From Chloroflexi bacterium CSP1-4 (GTDB lineage: Bacteria > Chloroflexota > Limnocylindria > Limnocylindrales > CSP1-4): DNA of 50,662 nucleotides. Positions 33,847 to 41,907 of the stretch are shown piece by piece (position 1 is the first letter of the stretch; each line of letters opens with the position of its first letter). Both the position numbers and the translations under genes were made by a program. The stretch is from NCBI GenBank assembly GCA_001443375.1, contig LDXM01000011.1:1-50662 (forward strand), in the 5' to 3' direction. The notes under the pieces are model-generated. The model was given only the letters and a program-made list of their open reading frames with translations. It was not told where the DNA came from and did not search any database.

Positions 33847-34350
33847 TCAGCCGCCGCGCTGCAACGCGGAGAGGCGGTCGGCGTAGCGGCGGCGGACGAC
33901 GTTCAGCTCGGCGAGCGTGAAGCCCAGCTCGTCGGCGACCTGGCGGATGGTGGCGTTCTCCTCGGCACTGATCGTGTCGCCGTTCGCCGTGGCCACGGCG
34001 AACATGCAGTGCAGGAGCTGCTCGCGCTGCTCGGGCGTGGAGATCTCGCGGAAGCGGCGAGTGACGAGGAAGTCCTCGGTCGCTCCCTCGAGGGCGGCCT
34101 GCCGGTGCGCGATCTCGACCACGAGCACGGCCAGCGCCTCGTCGAGGCCGCTCCACTCGCGCAGGATGCGCTCCATCTCGGCCGTCTCGTCGTCGCTGAC
34201 GTGCAGGTCCGCGTAGGCGGTGCGGCCGAGCACGTACGCGAAGCCTCCGACGATGGCCGCCTGATCCGGTGGCAAGGCCTCCAGGCGGGCGACGATGCGC
34301 CGGATCGTCTCGGTCTCGCGCGGGTCCGCGGGGCGGGACGGCGGCGCCAT
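33847..34350 (-). CDS. TerB-like (tellurite resistance/DjlA-type) protein
   Basis: 167-aa soluble helical protein. The C-terminal half carries the TerB pattern: LLHCMFAVATANGDTISAEE, NATIRQVADELGFTLAELN. The N-terminal half shows a second copy-like stretch (VLGRTAYADLHVSDDETAEMERILREWSGLDE), so the whole may be two TerB-type helical bundles with acidic metal-binding positions. ATG 34350 shares one base with the acyl-CoA dehydrogenase stop (TGATG), so it is co-translated with it. TerB domains bind metals and act in stress or membrane-associated complexes; the role next to a dehydrogenase is unknown. Confidence 0.72.
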   Translation of the reverse strand: MAPPSRPADPRETETIRRIVARLEALPPDQAAIVGGFAYVLGRTAYADLHVSDDETAEMERILREWSGLDEALAVLVVEIAHRQAALEGATEDFLVTRRFREISTPEQREQLLHCMFAVATANGDTISAEENATIRQVADELGFTLAELNVVRRRYADRLSALQRGG

Positions 34351-35516
34351 CAGACCACCTTGAGGCCGAGCACCCGCCGGCCGATGACGAGCCGCTGGAT
34401 CTGGCTCGTGCCCTCCCCGATCTCGGTCAGCTTGGCGTCGCGCAGGAAGCGCTCCACCTTGTACTCCTCGACGTAGCCGTAGCCGCCGTGGATCTGCACG
34501 CCGTCGTTCGTGGCCCGCTGGGCGACCTCGGAGGCGAAGAGCTTCGCCTCGGCGGCGGCGAGTGCGTAGTCGCGGCCCTGGTCCTTGAGCCAGGCGGCGC
34601 GCCAGACCATGGCCCGGGCTGCGTCGATCTCCGTGGCCATGTCGGCGATCATGAAGGCGACGCCCTGGAAGGTGCCGATGGGCCGGCCGAACTGCCGGCG
34701 CTCGCGGGCGTAGGCCACGGAGGCATCGAGGGCCGCCTGGGCCAGGCCCACGGCCATCGCGCCGATGGAGATACGACCGCCGTCGAGGGTCTTGAGGAAC
34801 GTCTTCCAGCCGTCGCCGCGCCCGCCGAGCATCTGCTCGGCCGGGACGCGGCAGCGCTCGAAGAGCAGCTCGCCCGTGGCGCTCGCGTGGAGTCCCATCT
34901 TCTCCTCGAGCCGGCCGACCGTGAAGCCGGGCGTGCCGGCCTCGACGATGAAGGCGCTGATCTCCGGCGAGCCGTCGTGGCGGGCGCCGGTGCGGGCCGT
35001 GATGACGTACGTGCCGGCCTGGCCGGCGTTGGTGATGAAGCGCTTGCGGCCGTCGATGACCCAGCTGCCGGCTCCGGGGCCGTCCTCATGGCGGGCGGCG
35101 GTGCGTGTGCCACCGGAGTCGGAGCCCGCCTCAGGTTCGGTCAGGCCGTAGGCGCCGAGCACCCGGCCCTGGGCCATCGGCACCAGGAAGCGCTCCTTCT
35201 GCTCTGGCGTGCCGGCAAGGTGGAGCGGACCGCAGCCGAGGCTCGTGTGCGCGGCCACGATGATGCCCAGGGAACCCCAGACCCGTGACAGCTCCTCGAC
35301 CGCGATGGCGTAGGCAAGGGTGTCGAGGCCGGCGCCGCCCTCCTCCTCGGGATAGGGGATACCGAGGAGGCCCATCGGGCCGAGCCTGGCCACGACGTCG
35401 GTCGGGAAGCGGCGGTTACGCTCGTGCTCCTCGACGACCGGCTCGACCTCGTTCGCGGCGAAGTCGCGGATCGTCCGGCGCAGCAGCTCGTGCTCGGGGG
35501 GGAGGTCGAGGTCCAC
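34350..35516 (-). CDS. acyl-CoA dehydrogenase
   Basis: 388 aa from GTG 35516, the start that aligns with the family N-terminus (LPPEHELLRRTIRDFAANEV) and lies 8 nt after a TAGGCT -10 box; longer upstream readings run through non-coding repeats. Motifs: YGLTEPEAGSD (FAD/substrate), WVIDGRKRFITNAG, KMGLHASATGELLFERCRVP, YARERRQFGRPIG, and GYGYVEEYKVERFLRDAKLTEIGEGTSQIQR with the catalytic-base Glu in IGEGTS. It oxidises an acyl-CoA to the 2-enoyl-CoA with FAD, passing electrons to ETF. The short-chain or branched-chain acyl-CoA branch is likely, which would suit the BCKDH operon elsewhere in the window. Confidence 0.92.
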   Translation of the reverse strand: MDLDLPPEHELLRRTIRDFAANEVEPVVEEHERNRRFPTDVVARLGPMGLLGIPYPEEEGGAGLDTLAYAIAVEELSRVWGSLGIIVAAHTSLGCGPLHLAGTPEQKERFLVPMAQGRVLGAYGLTEPEAGSDSGGTRTAARHEDGPGAGSWVIDGRKRFITNAGQAGTYVITARTGARHDGSPEISAFIVEAGTPGFTVGRLEEKMGLHASATGELLFERCRVPAEQMLGGRGDGWKTFLKTLDGGRISIGAMAVGLAQAALDASVAYARERRQFGRPIGTFQGVAFMIADMATEIDAARAMVWRAAWLKDQGRDYALAAAEAKLFASEVAQRATNDGVQIHGGYGYVEEYKVERFLRDAKLTEIGEGTSQIQRLVIGRRVLGLKVV

Positions 35517-35524
35517 GGACGGCG

Positions 35525-35530
35525 AGCCTA
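35525..35530 (-). promoter_or_regulatory. -10 element TAGGCT for the acyl-CoA dehydrogenase/TerB pair
   Basis: Minus-strand TAGGCT ends 8 nt before the GTG at 35516; leaderless type. Confidence 0.4.
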
Positions 35531-35570
35531 GCACGCGGCGGGCCGGGTGGTGCGGCGCTTGGTGGGCGGC

Positions 35571-35592
35571 GGACAGACGGCCCCATCTGTCC
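35571..35592. repeat. perfect 7-bp hairpin in the divergent promoter region
   Basis: GGACAGA (35571-35577) and TCTGTCC (35586-35592) flank an 8-nt spacer. It lies about 40 bp upstream of the acyl-CoA dehydrogenase -10 box, so it is a candidate operator, perhaps for the divergent SufR-like regulator. Confidence 0.45.
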
Positions 35593-35747
35593 GAGGCATA
35601 GGATCCGAGGTAGGCGAGGAGATGGCCGTCGCTCCCACCCTGATAGGCGCGGATCCATGCCCCGGCGGGATGGAACCGCAGCTGGCGCCGCGGAAGACGG
35701 GCCCGGGATGGGCGCCCAGGCCGATTCCTATGCCCCCGGAGTATGGC
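35593..35747. repeat. three copies of a short near-palindromic repeat (ATCCTATGCCCCGG type)
   Basis: Copies at 35593-35607 (minus strand: CGGATCCTATGCCTC), 35649-35674 (GGATCCATGCCCCGGCGGGA) and 35721-35747 (GATTCCTATGCCCCCGGAGT). They share ATCC(T)ATG, a C-run, a G-run and a reversed ATGG. They occupy the 310-bp gap 35517-35826, which contains no gene; three more copies lie upstream of the deaminase gene. Confidence 0.5.
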
Positions 35748-35810
35748 GGCGCCCGTTGGTCTGTCGGCTGGGCCCCGCCTCAGCCCGCAACGGCGGGGGG
35801 CGCTCGGTGC

Positions 35811-35816
35811 TACGCT
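35811..35816 (+). promoter_or_regulatory. -10 element TACGCT for the SufR-like regulator
   Basis: TACGCT ends 10 nt before the ATG at 35827; leaderless type. Confidence 0.35.
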
Positions 35817-35826
35817 CGGCGGCGCC

Positions 35827-36549
35827 ATGGAGGAAGCGTCAGCGTCCACGCCGCACGGCACTGCCTCGGCCCGCCAGGCGCTCCTCGTCGCCCTCCGGCG
35901 GCTCGGCCCTGCGACGCCGGACTTCCTCGCCATCGAGCTCGGCATGAGCCGCACGACGGTGCTCCAGCAACTTCGCGCCCTGGACACGGCCGGGCTCGTG
36001 TCCCGCACGACGGAGCGCCACGGCGTGGGCCGGCCGCGCCATCGCTACGACCTGAACCAGGCGGCGCAGGCGCTCTTCCCGTCGAACTACGCGGATCTCG
36101 CGCACGGGCTGCTCGAGGCGCTCGAAGCGGTCGGTGACGAGGCGCTCATCGAGGCCGTCTTCGCCGAGCGACGGCGCCGCCAGGGCGAGGAGATCCGCCG
36201 GCGCTTCGCGGACCGGGGGCTCGACGGCGCCCCGCTCGCCGACCGCGTCCGGGAGCTGGCCATCATCCAGGACGAGCAGGGGTACCTGTGCGAGTGCCGA
36301 GCGGGAGCTGCCAGGGGGACGCCGGACGACCACGCGGCCGACCCGATCGAGATCGCCCCCGACGGGGCCATCCGCCTGCGCGAGCACAACTGCGCCATCC
36401 TCGAGGTGGCCCGCGGCACGCCGGAGGCCTGCCGCTCGGAGCTCGAGCTGTTCCGCGAGGTGCTCGGTGCCAGGGTCACGCGCGAGGCCCACATCGCCGC
36501 CGGGGATCGGACCTGCACGTATCGCATCGAGGCTCCGGCCCGAGCGTGA
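35827..36549 (+). CDS. SufR-like winged-helix regulator with Fe-S cysteines
   Basis: 240 aa from ATG 35827. A winged helix-turn-helix lies at about 15-75 (ALLVALRRLGPATPDFLAIE, LGMSRTTVLQQLRALDTAGL, GRPRHRYDL). The C-terminal domain has C155, C157, C189, C202 and C230; C189-x12-C202 followed by C230 with Tyr two residues later reproduces the cysteine spacing of SufR-type iron-sulfur sensors. An Fe-S cluster would couple DNA binding to iron or redox state. No suf genes are in the window. The regulator is divergent from the acyl-CoA dehydrogenase, a flavoenzyme, with repeats and a hairpin in the shared gap, so auto- and neighbour regulation is plausible. Confidence 0.78.
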   Translation: MEEASASTPHGTASARQALLVALRRLGPATPDFLAIELGMSRTTVLQQLRALDTAGLVSRTTERHGVGRPRHRYDLNQAAQALFPSNYADLAHGLLEALEAVGDEALIEAVFAERRRRQGEEIRRRFADRGLDGAPLADRVRELAIIQDEQGYLCECRAGAARGTPDDHAADPIEIAPDGAIRLREHNCAILEVARGTPEACRSELELFREVLGARVTREAHIAAGDRTCTYRIEAPARA

Positions 36550-36559
36550 GCGGCGGTCT

Positions 36560-36576
36560 CCGACCCACAGGGTCGG
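36560..36576. terminator. hairpin between convergent genes
   Basis: CCGACCC (36560-36566) and GGGTCGG (36570-36576) with a 3-nt loop sit exactly between the stops of the regulator (36549, plus) and the deaminase (36577, minus). No T tract follows on either strand, so termination strength is uncertain. Confidence 0.4.
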
Positions 36577-37632
36577 CTACGCCTCTTCCCGCTCCAGCTG
36601 GCTGCGACCGGGCGGGCGGCGCTTGGGCAGCGGCACGTCGCTGACGCCCTCGACGAAGGAGGCCTGGCGCGCCCACTCGGCCGACTGCGCCTGCTCCTCG
36701 GGGCTGAGGATGCCCAACCGCCCGAGCGAGGTCAGCTCGTCGCGGATGTAGGTCTTGAGCATCTCCGGGCCGTCGGTGTTGATGGTGAAGCGGACGGCGT
36801 TGCGCCGGAAGGTGTCGAAGATCCAGCGAAACTCGTCCCAGCCGGACACGACGCGCGTGTTGAGGTTGCTCGTGGGGCAGATCTCCAGCACGATGTCGCG
36901 TTCGCGGATCATGGCCATCGTGCGCGGGTCGTAGGCGGCCTTGACGCCGTGCCCGATGCGGCTCGGCTCCAGCTGCTCGATGACCTCGGCGATCTCCTCG
37001 ACCGGCCCGGCCTCGCCGGCGTGGACGGTGACGCCGAGCCCCCTGCGCCGGCAGCGATCGAACAGGCGCCGGTAGTCGCGCGGGCGGAAGGTCGGGCTCT
37101 CGGGGCCGGCGATGTCGATGCCCACCACGCCGCGCCCGTGGTAGGCGATGGCCTTCTCCGCGATGATCTCGTTGAGGGCGTAGGGGAAGGCGCGGTCGAG
37201 GCAGAAGATGAGCCCCGGCGTGATGGGGTACTCGAGCATCGCGCGGTCCATGCCGCGGATGGCGGCGCTGATGATGTGGTCGAGATCCTGCTCGCCGCCG
37301 CGGTTGCGCTTCATGGGGTTGAAACGCAGCTCGCAGGTGGTGACGTTGTTCTTGCGGTAGGCGCCCCCGACGACCTCGTACACCGAGCGCTCCACGGCCA
37401 GCGGCGATGACTGGATGAGCTCGGTCCAGTGGAAGAGCTGGAGGTAGCCGTCGAAGGAGCGCCCGTGCCGCGCCGACACGGTGATCAACTCCCGGAACTC
37501 CCAGTAGTCCTTGGTGGGCAGCTTGATGCCCTGGGAGTGGGCGATGCCCCACATGATCGCCGGCGCCACGGCGCCGCCGAGGTGGCAGTGGAGCTCGGTC
37601 AGCGGTGCGCGGCGGGAGATGACGGGCGGCAC
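36577..37632 (-). CDS. adenosine deaminase family protein
   Basis: 351 aa from GTG 37632, placing the metal motif at the expected distance from the N-terminus. Zinc-site and catalytic signatures: LTELHCHLGG (HxH), VTVHAGEAG (catalytic Glu in HAGE), RIGHGVKAA, LEICPTSNLNT and INTDGPEM. In classical adenosine deaminases the last motif is TDDP; here the second Asp is Gly, so the substrate may differ from adenosine. The first Asp, a zinc ligand, is kept. Hydrolytic deamination of a purine nucleoside or related amine is the likely chemistry. A TACGAT -10 lies 6 nt before the GTG. Confidence 0.8.
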   Translation of the reverse strand: MPPVISRRAPLTELHCHLGGAVAPAIMWGIAHSQGIKLPTKDYWEFRELITVSARHGRSFDGYLQLFHWTELIQSSPLAVERSVYEVVGGAYRKNNVTTCELRFNPMKRNRGGEQDLDHIISAAIRGMDRAMLEYPITPGLIFCLDRAFPYALNEIIAEKAIAYHGRGVVGIDIAGPESPTFRPRDYRRLFDRCRRRGLGVTVHAGEAGPVEEIAEVIEQLEPSRIGHGVKAAYDPRTMAMIRERDIVLEICPTSNLNTRVVSGWDEFRWIFDTFRRNAVRFTINTDGPEMLKTYIRDELTSLGRLGILSPEEQAQSAEWARQASFVEGVSDVPLPKRRPPGRSQLEREEA

Positions 37633-37983
37633 GCCCTCATCGTAGGGGAATCGAAGGGGCCCGGGGGATCCGAGGCCTCCGCGTCGGCGGCTCTCGGCGG
37701 CTCTCGGCGGCGGCAGCATTCCCCTCAGGCATTGGATGCGCGCTGGAGGGGTACGTGGCAGGGCGCCGGCGGCGCGTGGTGTCGAACCGATGTCCGGGAG
37801 GCATCATTCTCACCCCAGGCCTCAACCGACCGGAGCCTTACGCGTCCGCCGGCCGCGGATCGATGCCCCCCGGGCATGACTCCGGGCCGAGGAGCAGGCC
37901 GCTGGACGTTCGCTCCGGCTCAGGCCCGAATCCTATGTCCCGGGAGCATGGATCCGCCGTGGCCGGAGCGACCGCCGACGCGA
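37633..37983. other. 351-bp intergenic region with three palindromic repeats
   Basis: No gene seen. Repeat copies lie at 37788-37807 (CGATGTCCGGGAGGCATCAT), 37856-37880 (GATCGATGCCCCCCGGGCAT inside) and 37927-37956 (ATCCTATGTCCCGGGAGCAT inside, continuing GGATCC). A triple TCGGCGGCTC-like run is at about 37682-37708. Confidence 0.5.
37639..37644 (-). promoter_or_regulatory. -10 element TACGAT for the deaminase gene
   Basis: Minus-strand TACGAT ends 6 nt before the GTG at 37632; the intervening GAGGGC is too close to the start to be a normal ribosome-binding site. Confidence 0.4.
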
Positions 37984-38433
37984 TCAGGGCCGGTGGACGG
38001 CGTCCTTGCGGTGGTCCTTCGACTTGCCGCCGTTGGCCTTCGCGTCGGTCGTGGCGTCGGTGGCGGCGTCGGTGGTGGCGTCGGTGGTGGCGTCGCAGAC
38101 CGCCTCGGTCACCTCGCCGCGGGCCACCTCACTCACGGCGCCACCGTGGTTGTGGTTCTTGCCACCAACGCAGTCCTTGTCGTGCGCGGCCGCCGAGACA
38201 AGGGCACCGTGCTCGCCCTGGGCGCCGTCGGTGCCTTCATCCGTGTCGCTGTCTCCGTCGGTGTCCCCATCCGCGTCCTGGTCTTCGTCCTCGGCCGCAG
38301 GGGCCGCCTGGGCGTGCGGCGCGCCGACTGCGGAGGGCTGCGCGAGGTACGTGGCGCCGGCCACACCTGCCATCGACACGATGAGTAAAAGGGCCGCCAC
38401 GAAGGCCGCCCAGCGGATCCGAATCCGTTCCAT
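37984..38433 (-). CDS. exported acidic low-complexity protein
   Basis: 149 aa. A signal peptide or anchor is clear (MERIRIRWAAFVAALLLIVSMAGVAGA). The rest is disordered: an Asp/Glu-rich run (EDEDQDADGDTDGDSDTDEG), a His/Asn segment with two Cys, and four TDA(T/A)-type repeats encoded by 12-bp direct repeats at about 38040-38098. DxDxDG-like spacing suggests calcium or other cation binding, as in dockerin-like loops, but no complete motif is present. TAGCCT lies 6 nt before the ATG. No family recognised. Confidence 0.6.
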   Translation of the reverse strand: MERIRIRWAAFVAALLLIVSMAGVAGATYLAQPSAVGAPHAQAAPAAEDEDQDADGDTDGDSDTDEGTDGAQGEHGALVSAAAHDKDCVGGKNHNHGGAVSEVARGEVTEAVCDATTDATTDAATDATTDAKANGGKSKDHRKDAVHRP

Positions 38434-38439
38434 GGCCGA

Positions 38440-38445
38440 AGGCTA
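38440..38445 (-). promoter_or_regulatory. -10 element TAGCCT for the acidic exported protein
   Basis: Minus-strand TAGCCT ends 6 nt before the ATG at 38433; leaderless type. Confidence 0.4.
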
Positions 38446-38688
38446 ACCCAGGTGCGCCGTTGTCGCTCCCCGGACTTCCGGTGTGGGACCCGGAATCCGG
38501 TGACGGGCGGTACCGCGGCGCCAAGGTGCCAGTGCAGGCTCGGCGAGAGGGATCGAGCGCGAGAGCTGTCGGGCCATCAGCTTGCGAGGACAACGGGCGG
38601 ACGTCGCCGGTATGAAGGCGGGGGACGGCGATCGGCCCCCACTCGAACCATCGGCCCCGGCCAGCCAGGACGGCCCGAGGCCGCAGCG

Positions 38689-40038
38689 TCAGGGGCGGAC
38701 GGTGGTCGTGAAGATCTCCGTGCTCGCGTCGCCGTTGCCGGTCCAGGCCAGGCGCGCCCGGTCGGCGAACGACTCGATCTGGATGTAGTCCCCGATGAAC
38801 GGGTTGGCGGCCGGCGGCAAGAGATTCCCGTCGAAGCTCTCCCGAGTCACCCGCGTCCGCGACCACGTTACCCCGTCGTCCCAGCTCGCCGCGTAGGTCA
38901 CGTCGATCAGGTGGCCGGCCGGGTCGTAGCCCAGATCGTAGTAGATGACGTCGAGGCGCGAGCCGTCCGGCGAGACGGTCATCCAGGCGAACAGCTGGTT
39001 CGTTCCCGCCGCGGTCTCGCCGACGAGCCGCCGTGCGCTCCAGGTCTTGCCGCCGTCCGATGACTCCCTGACCATGAGGTCGCCGTCGCCGTCGGCGTAC
39101 TCGCCGTACACCACCCACAGGTGGTTGCCGTTCGTCGGGTCGACCGCCGCGATCGGCTGGTTTCCGGTCCGCCAGGACTGGCCCGGCAGGAACTTCGGCA
39201 TCGGCACGACCGAGTCGACGACGACGCTCTTCTCGAAGGTCCGCCCACCGTCGCGCGAGCGCGAGACCGCGATCTTGTCCTCGTTCCAGTTGACGCCCGT
39301 GCTCCAGACTCCGAACACCGCGTAGACCGTTCGGGCGCTGCCGCCGCCCACCGGGGGCCCTGTCTCGACCGTCAGGTCGAAGATCTCGTTCTTCTGGATG
39401 TCGCTCACGTTGACGGGCGCGCTGAAGCCGGCCGCCATGTCGTCCGCATCGGCCTGGATCACGTAACTACGCGACCGGATGCCGAAGCCGTTGAACACGC
39501 TGTATGCGACGTATAGCGTGTCGGTCGTACGGTCGATCGTCATGAACGGGTGGTCGTGCGAGCGCGCGAGCTTGATGCTCGAGACGGCGAGGAAACGGTC
39601 GGTGTACGTTCGACCGCCGTCCGTCGAGCGGTAGACGTAGACCGCCCCTCCCCAGCCCGTTCCGCTCGAGTCGTAGTACAGGCACGAGAAGTAGGCCCGG
39701 CCCTGGCTGTCGAAGCCGACGCCCGGGTCGGCCGCCGTCGAGTAGTACCCACCGTCAGGCCGCGGCGCCTGGCGCAGGATGCCGTGGCCCCATGTCCGGC
39801 CGCCGTCGGTCGACCAGCCGTAGCCGCAGCCGTCGTCGACCTCGTACTCGTTCCAGCCGGCGATGACGTTCCGGGGGTCGAGCGGGTTCGTCGCGATGTC
39901 GACCTCGTTGTCGCCGTTCGCGTCGTCGGTGATCTGGACGATGCGCCCCACGGACGCCGCCAGCACCGGCGAGGCGAGGAGCACGACCGCAGCGATGATA
40001 GTGAGGGCGGCCACCGCCCCGGCCCGTGGCACTCGCAT
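38689..40038 (-). CDS. secreted BNR/sialidase-like beta-propeller protein
   Basis: 449 aa from ATG 40038, chosen for an excellent ribosome-binding site (GAGGAGGA, about 6-nt spacing); ATG 40056 would add six residues. A signal peptide ends near ASPVLA-AS (about residue 27). The mature protein is a repeated beta-propeller with at least four Asp-box (BNR) motifs of the form S-x-D-G-G-x-T-W: STDGGRTWG, STDGGRTYT, SRDGGRTFE, SSDGGKTWS and SWDDGVTWS. Such propellers occur in sialidases and in sortilin-like binding proteins. I do not see a clear arginine-triad catalytic set, so a glycan-binding or structural role is equally likely. Confidence 0.75.
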   Translation of the reverse strand: MRVPRAGAVAALTIIAAVVLLASPVLAASVGRIVQITDDANGDNEVDIATNPLDPRNVIAGWNEYEVDDGCGYGWSTDGGRTWGHGILRQAPRPDGGYYSTAADPGVGFDSQGRAYFSCLYYDSSGTGWGGAVYVYRSTDGGRTYTDRFLAVSSIKLARSHDHPFMTIDRTTDTLYVAYSVFNGFGIRSRSYVIQADADDMAAGFSAPVNVSDIQKNEIFDLTVETGPPVGGGSARTVYAVFGVWSTGVNWNEDKIAVSRSRDGGRTFEKSVVVDSVVPMPKFLPGQSWRTGNQPIAAVDPTNGNHLWVVYGEYADGDGDLMVRESSDGGKTWSARRLVGETAAGTNQLFAWMTVSPDGSRLDVIYYDLGYDPAGHLIDVTYAASWDDGVTWSRTRVTRESFDGNLLPPAANPFIGDYIQIESFADRARLAWTGNGDASTEIFTTTVRP

Positions 40039-40174
40039 CGGGTTCCTCCTCGACATCCCCCTGGCGGAACGGGCGTTCACGGGGGGCGCACGCCCGCGAC
40101 CCTGTGGGGTCCACTCTACGGCCCAGCCGGCGGCCGGGGCAACGCCGGCCGACTCCTGCGGCCGATTCGGGGAC

Positions 40175-40198
40175 GATAAATGGTGCACCTGAGCACCA
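40175..40198 (-). terminator. possible terminator of the bkd-lipA operon
   Basis: TGGTGC (40181-40186) and GCACCA (40193-40198) form a 6-bp stem with a 6-nt loop. Read on the minus strand it lies 26 nt past the lipA stop and is followed by TTTATC. Confidence 0.4.
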
Positions 40199-40224
40199 CC
40201 CAGGGCGCCTGCGGCCACGCGAGG

Positions 40225-41310
40225 TCAGCTGGCCGCGGGGATGACCCGGCCCTCGGCGTCCACCGTCGCCCGGCGGCGGAGCGCCCGAAGCTCGGCGCCC
40301 GGAACCTGGTCGCGGGCGTGATAGCTGGAGCGCACCAGCGGCCCCGACTCGACGTGCCGGAAGCCCAGCGCCAGCGCCTCCGCCTTCAGCTCGGCGAACT
40401 CGTCGGGATGGTAGTAGCGGACGACCGGGAGGTGGCGCTCCGTCGGGCGGAGGTACTGCCCGACGGTGAGGATGTCGCAGTCGACCGCTCGCAGGTCGCG
40501 GAACGTCGTCGTCAGCTCGGCCCGGGTCTCGCCCAGCCCCACCATCAGGCTCGACTTCGTGTGCACGGCGTCGTCACGCCCCGTCAGCTCGCGGCTCATG
40601 GCCTTGGCCCGCGCCAGCACGTGGAGGGAGCGTCCGTAGCGGGCCCGCCGGCGAACCGGCTTCTGGAGACGCTCCACGGTCTCCACGTTGTGGTTGAGGA
40701 TGTCCGGCCCAGCCTCCATCACCGTCCGCAGCGGTGCGTCCATGCCGTTGAAGTCGGGGATGAGCACCTCCACGCCCATGCCCGGGCACTGGCGGCGGAG
40801 GGCACGGACGGTCTCGGCGAAGATGTGGGCGCCGCCATCGGGCAGGTCGTCCCGCGCCACCGACGTGACCACGACGTGCTCCAGGCCCAGCTCGCGGATC
40901 GCCTCAGCCACGCGCCGCGGCTCGTCCTCGTCGTTCCAGGTCGGCCGGCCGGTCTTCACGGCGCAGAAGCCGCAGGCCCGGGTGCAGGTGTCGCCGAGGA
41001 TCATGATCGTCGCCGTGCGCTGCTCCCAGCACTCGCCGATGTTCGGGCAGCGCGCCTCCTCGCAAACGGTGTTGAGGGCCCGGCTGCGCAGCAGCCCCTT
41101 CAGCTCGTGGTAGTTGGCGCCCGAGGGCAGCCGCGCCCGGATCCACTCGGGGTGCCGGCGGAGCGCCACCGACCCGTCCGCGGCAGGCTCGGTGAAGGAC
41201 CCTCCCCCCATGGCGATCGTCAGCGGCTCCCGGGACGCGTGGCCGTGGCCACCGGAGCCGCCGCGGCCGGACGCGCCAGCAGGGGTGAAGATCGGCAGTT
41301 CGCGTCCCAT
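40225..41310 (-). CDS. lipA: lipoyl synthase LipA
   Basis: 361 aa. Both iron-sulfur clusters are visible. The auxiliary cluster uses C83, C88 and C94 in [12 protein letters not shown]. The radical-SAM cluster uses C109, C113 and C116 in CTRACGFC. The conserved C-terminal RSSYHA supplies the Ser ligand. Other LipA segments: [35 protein letters not shown] and MVGLGE. It inserts sulfur at C6 and C8 of octanoyl-protein to make lipoyl groups. The N-terminal 45 residues are Gly-rich and probably disordered. ATG 41310 shares a base with the upstream stop (TGATG). Being last in the 2-oxoacid dehydrogenase operon, it would lipoylate the E2 encoded three genes earlier. Confidence 0.96.
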   Translation of the reverse strand: MGRELPIFTPAGASGRGGSGGHGHASREPLTIAMGGGSFTEPAADGSVALRRHPEWIRARLPSGANYHELKGLLRSRALNTVCEEARCPNIGECWEQRTATIMILGDTCTRACGFCAVKTGRPTWNDEDEPRRVAEAIRELGLEHVVVTSVARDDLPDGGAHIFAETVRALRRQCPGMGVEVLIPDFNGMDAPLRTVMEAGPDILNHNVETVERLQKPVRRRARYGRSLHVLARAKAMSRELTGRDDAVHTKSSLMVGLGETRAELTTTFRDLRAVDCDILTVGQYLRPTERHLPVVRYYHPDEFAELKAEALALGFRHVESGPLVRSSYHARDQVPGAELRALRRRATVDAEGRVIPAAS

Positions 41311-41897
41311 CAGCGGCAGTCCGGTTCCCTCAGGTACAGCTCCCCGGCGAGGGAGCGGCCGTCGTAGATCAGCAACGTGTCGCGGGCCAGGCCGGCCGGT
41401 GTGTTCTCGATCGTCAGCAGCATCAGCGGCCCGAGCGTGTAGCCCGTCTGACGGTACCCGTTCTCGGGCGTGGGCGCCGCCACGGGCCGCCGGGCGCCCG
41501 CCAGGCGATAGACGACGCCCCCGAAGCGCACCCAGGTCGGGTAGGCCTCGTCGTGCAGCACGTTGACGGTGGGGCAGTCGGCCAGACGCTGTCCGGACTG
41601 CACGGAGGCATCCGGACCCGTCCAGGTGTCCGTCGTGTTGTCCCGCACGACGTTCGCCCCGACCCGCGCCACGGCCCACACGGCGACGACCACGATGGCC
41701 AGCCGCACGAGGCGCCAGGCGATGGGGTGCCACTCGTAGCGGATGCCCCGGACCCGCCCCACCGGCAGCTCGCGCCCGGCCTGCAACGCTCGCACGAGGC
41801 TGGCGAAGCGGTCGCGGCCGCTGTGGGCCATGCGCTCGCGCCTGGCGGCACGCTCGGCGATCGAAGGGCGGCGAGCGGGATGATCGCTCGAGGGCAC
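41310..41897 (-). CDS. single-pass membrane protein of unknown function
   Basis: 195 aa from GTG 41897, 10 nt after the E2 stop; ATG at residue 23 is an alternative. A basic N-terminal cytoplasmic part ([15 protein letters not shown]) precedes one helix (about 63-80, [18 protein letters not shown]). An outside domain of about 110 residues follows, with two Cys (ADCPTVN and EPDCR) that could pair. No family recognised. It sits between E2 and lipA and is translationally joined to lipA, so its transcript level follows the lipoate pathway; a functional link is only suggested by position. Confidence 0.65.
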   Translation of the reverse strand: MPSSDHPARRPSIAERAARRERMAHSGRDRFASLVRALQAGRELPVGRVRGIRYEWHPIAWRLVRLAIVVVAVWAVARVGANVVRDNTTDTWTGPDASVQSGQRLADCPTVNVLHDEAYPTWVRFGGVVYRLAGARRPVAAPTPENGYRQTGYTLGPLMLLTIENTPAGLARDTLLIYDGRSLAGELYLREPDCR

Positions 41898-41907
41898 GGC
41901 GACGGCC

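Noticed and set aside
38040..38098. 12-bp tandem repeats considered as an independent repeat locus
   Set aside because: They encode the Thr-Asp-Ala repeats of the acidic exported protein, so coding explains them.
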